Below are positions 23,606 through 23,652 of a stretch of 23,652 nucleotides of DNA, piece by piece (the first letter of the stretch is position 1; every line of letters begins with the position of its first letter). The notes under the pieces are model-generated. The model did no database searches. It worked only from the letters and a program-made list of their open reading frames with translations, and was not told the origin of the DNA. The position numbers were made by a program, and so were the translations under genes. The DNA lies in assembly GCF_946885725.1 (NCBI RefSeq), contig NZ_CAMPGZ010000038.1:1-23652 (forward strand), given 5' to 3'. Source of the DNA: an uncultured Nocardioides sp. Its GTDB lineage: Bacteria; Actinomycetota; Actinomycetes; Propionibacteriales; Nocardioidaceae.

Positions 23606-23651
23606 CGGGTGGTCGAGCCTGGTCTCGGGTGATCGAGCTTGTCGAGACCAC
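23606..23651 (+). repeat. Dispersed palindromic repeat, copy 5, with a broken half-copy
   Basis: A full 26-bp element lies at 23626-23651 (one base differs in the left arm: GTGATC for GTGGTC). A first half-copy at 23606-23622 precedes it. Together they sit just upstream of hmgA and read away from it, unlike the other copies, which follow a stop codon. Confidence 0.8.
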
Positions 23652-23652
23652 G

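Overview
The window is high-GC actinobacterial DNA, most probably from Nocardioides or a close relative. Evidence for this is the strong G/C bias at third codon positions, the many GTG starts, the start codons placed 6-7 bases after a TANNNT hexamer, and a clpS-DUF2017-mec-cysO-cysM block diverging from pncB. That block matches, as I recall it, Mycobacterium tuberculosis Rv1330c-Rv1336, followed there by murI and the MBL gene (Rv1338-Rv1339). The genus is an inference. No rRNA, tRNA, CRISPR array, transposase or prophage gene was seen, and no stretch above 300 bases lacks a gene.

Left part (1-7603), almost all on the minus strand. A MalT/LuxR-type ATPase regulator is cut by the left edge (1-1044). 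Then, in reverse coordinate order of transcription, come clpS, a DUF2017 gene, mec (JAMM peptidase), cysO (ubiquitin-like sulfur carrier), cysM (O-phosphoserine sulfhydrylase), a second-type ribose-phosphate diphosphokinase, a PlsC-type acyltransferase, murI and a metallo-beta-lactamase-fold hydrolase (Rv1339-like). mec, cysO and cysM form the protein-bound cysteine synthesis route. The CysO here carries an 11-residue tail beyond its Gly-Gly, which is the most notable biochemical oddity of the window.

Middle part (7687-14768). pncB, an esterase and a small four-helix membrane protein run rightwards. They meet a four-gene leftward ABC-2 exporter operon (ATPase, permease, ATPase, permease), in which every junction overlaps. 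A 96-residue hypothetical protein and a divergent nicotinamidase (pncA) follow. pncB and pncA together cover nicotinamide salvage.

Right part (14776-23652). A PadR regulator diverges from a PIG-L/LmbE deacetylase, with twin 15-bp operators between them. Next is a cassette: a 45-residue Arg-rich microprotein, a covalent-FAD oxidoreductase, an ArsR-like wHTH regulator and an MFS exporter. Two promoters in this cassette carry the same 22-bp operator, so I read it as one regulon. Last come a membrane-bound GGDEF-EAL protein, a DUF1697 protein and a homogentisate dioxygenase, all leftward.

A dispersed 26-bp palindromic repeat occurs at least five times, mostly just after stop codons. Two copies form a 39-bp tandem between clpS and the DUF2017 gene.
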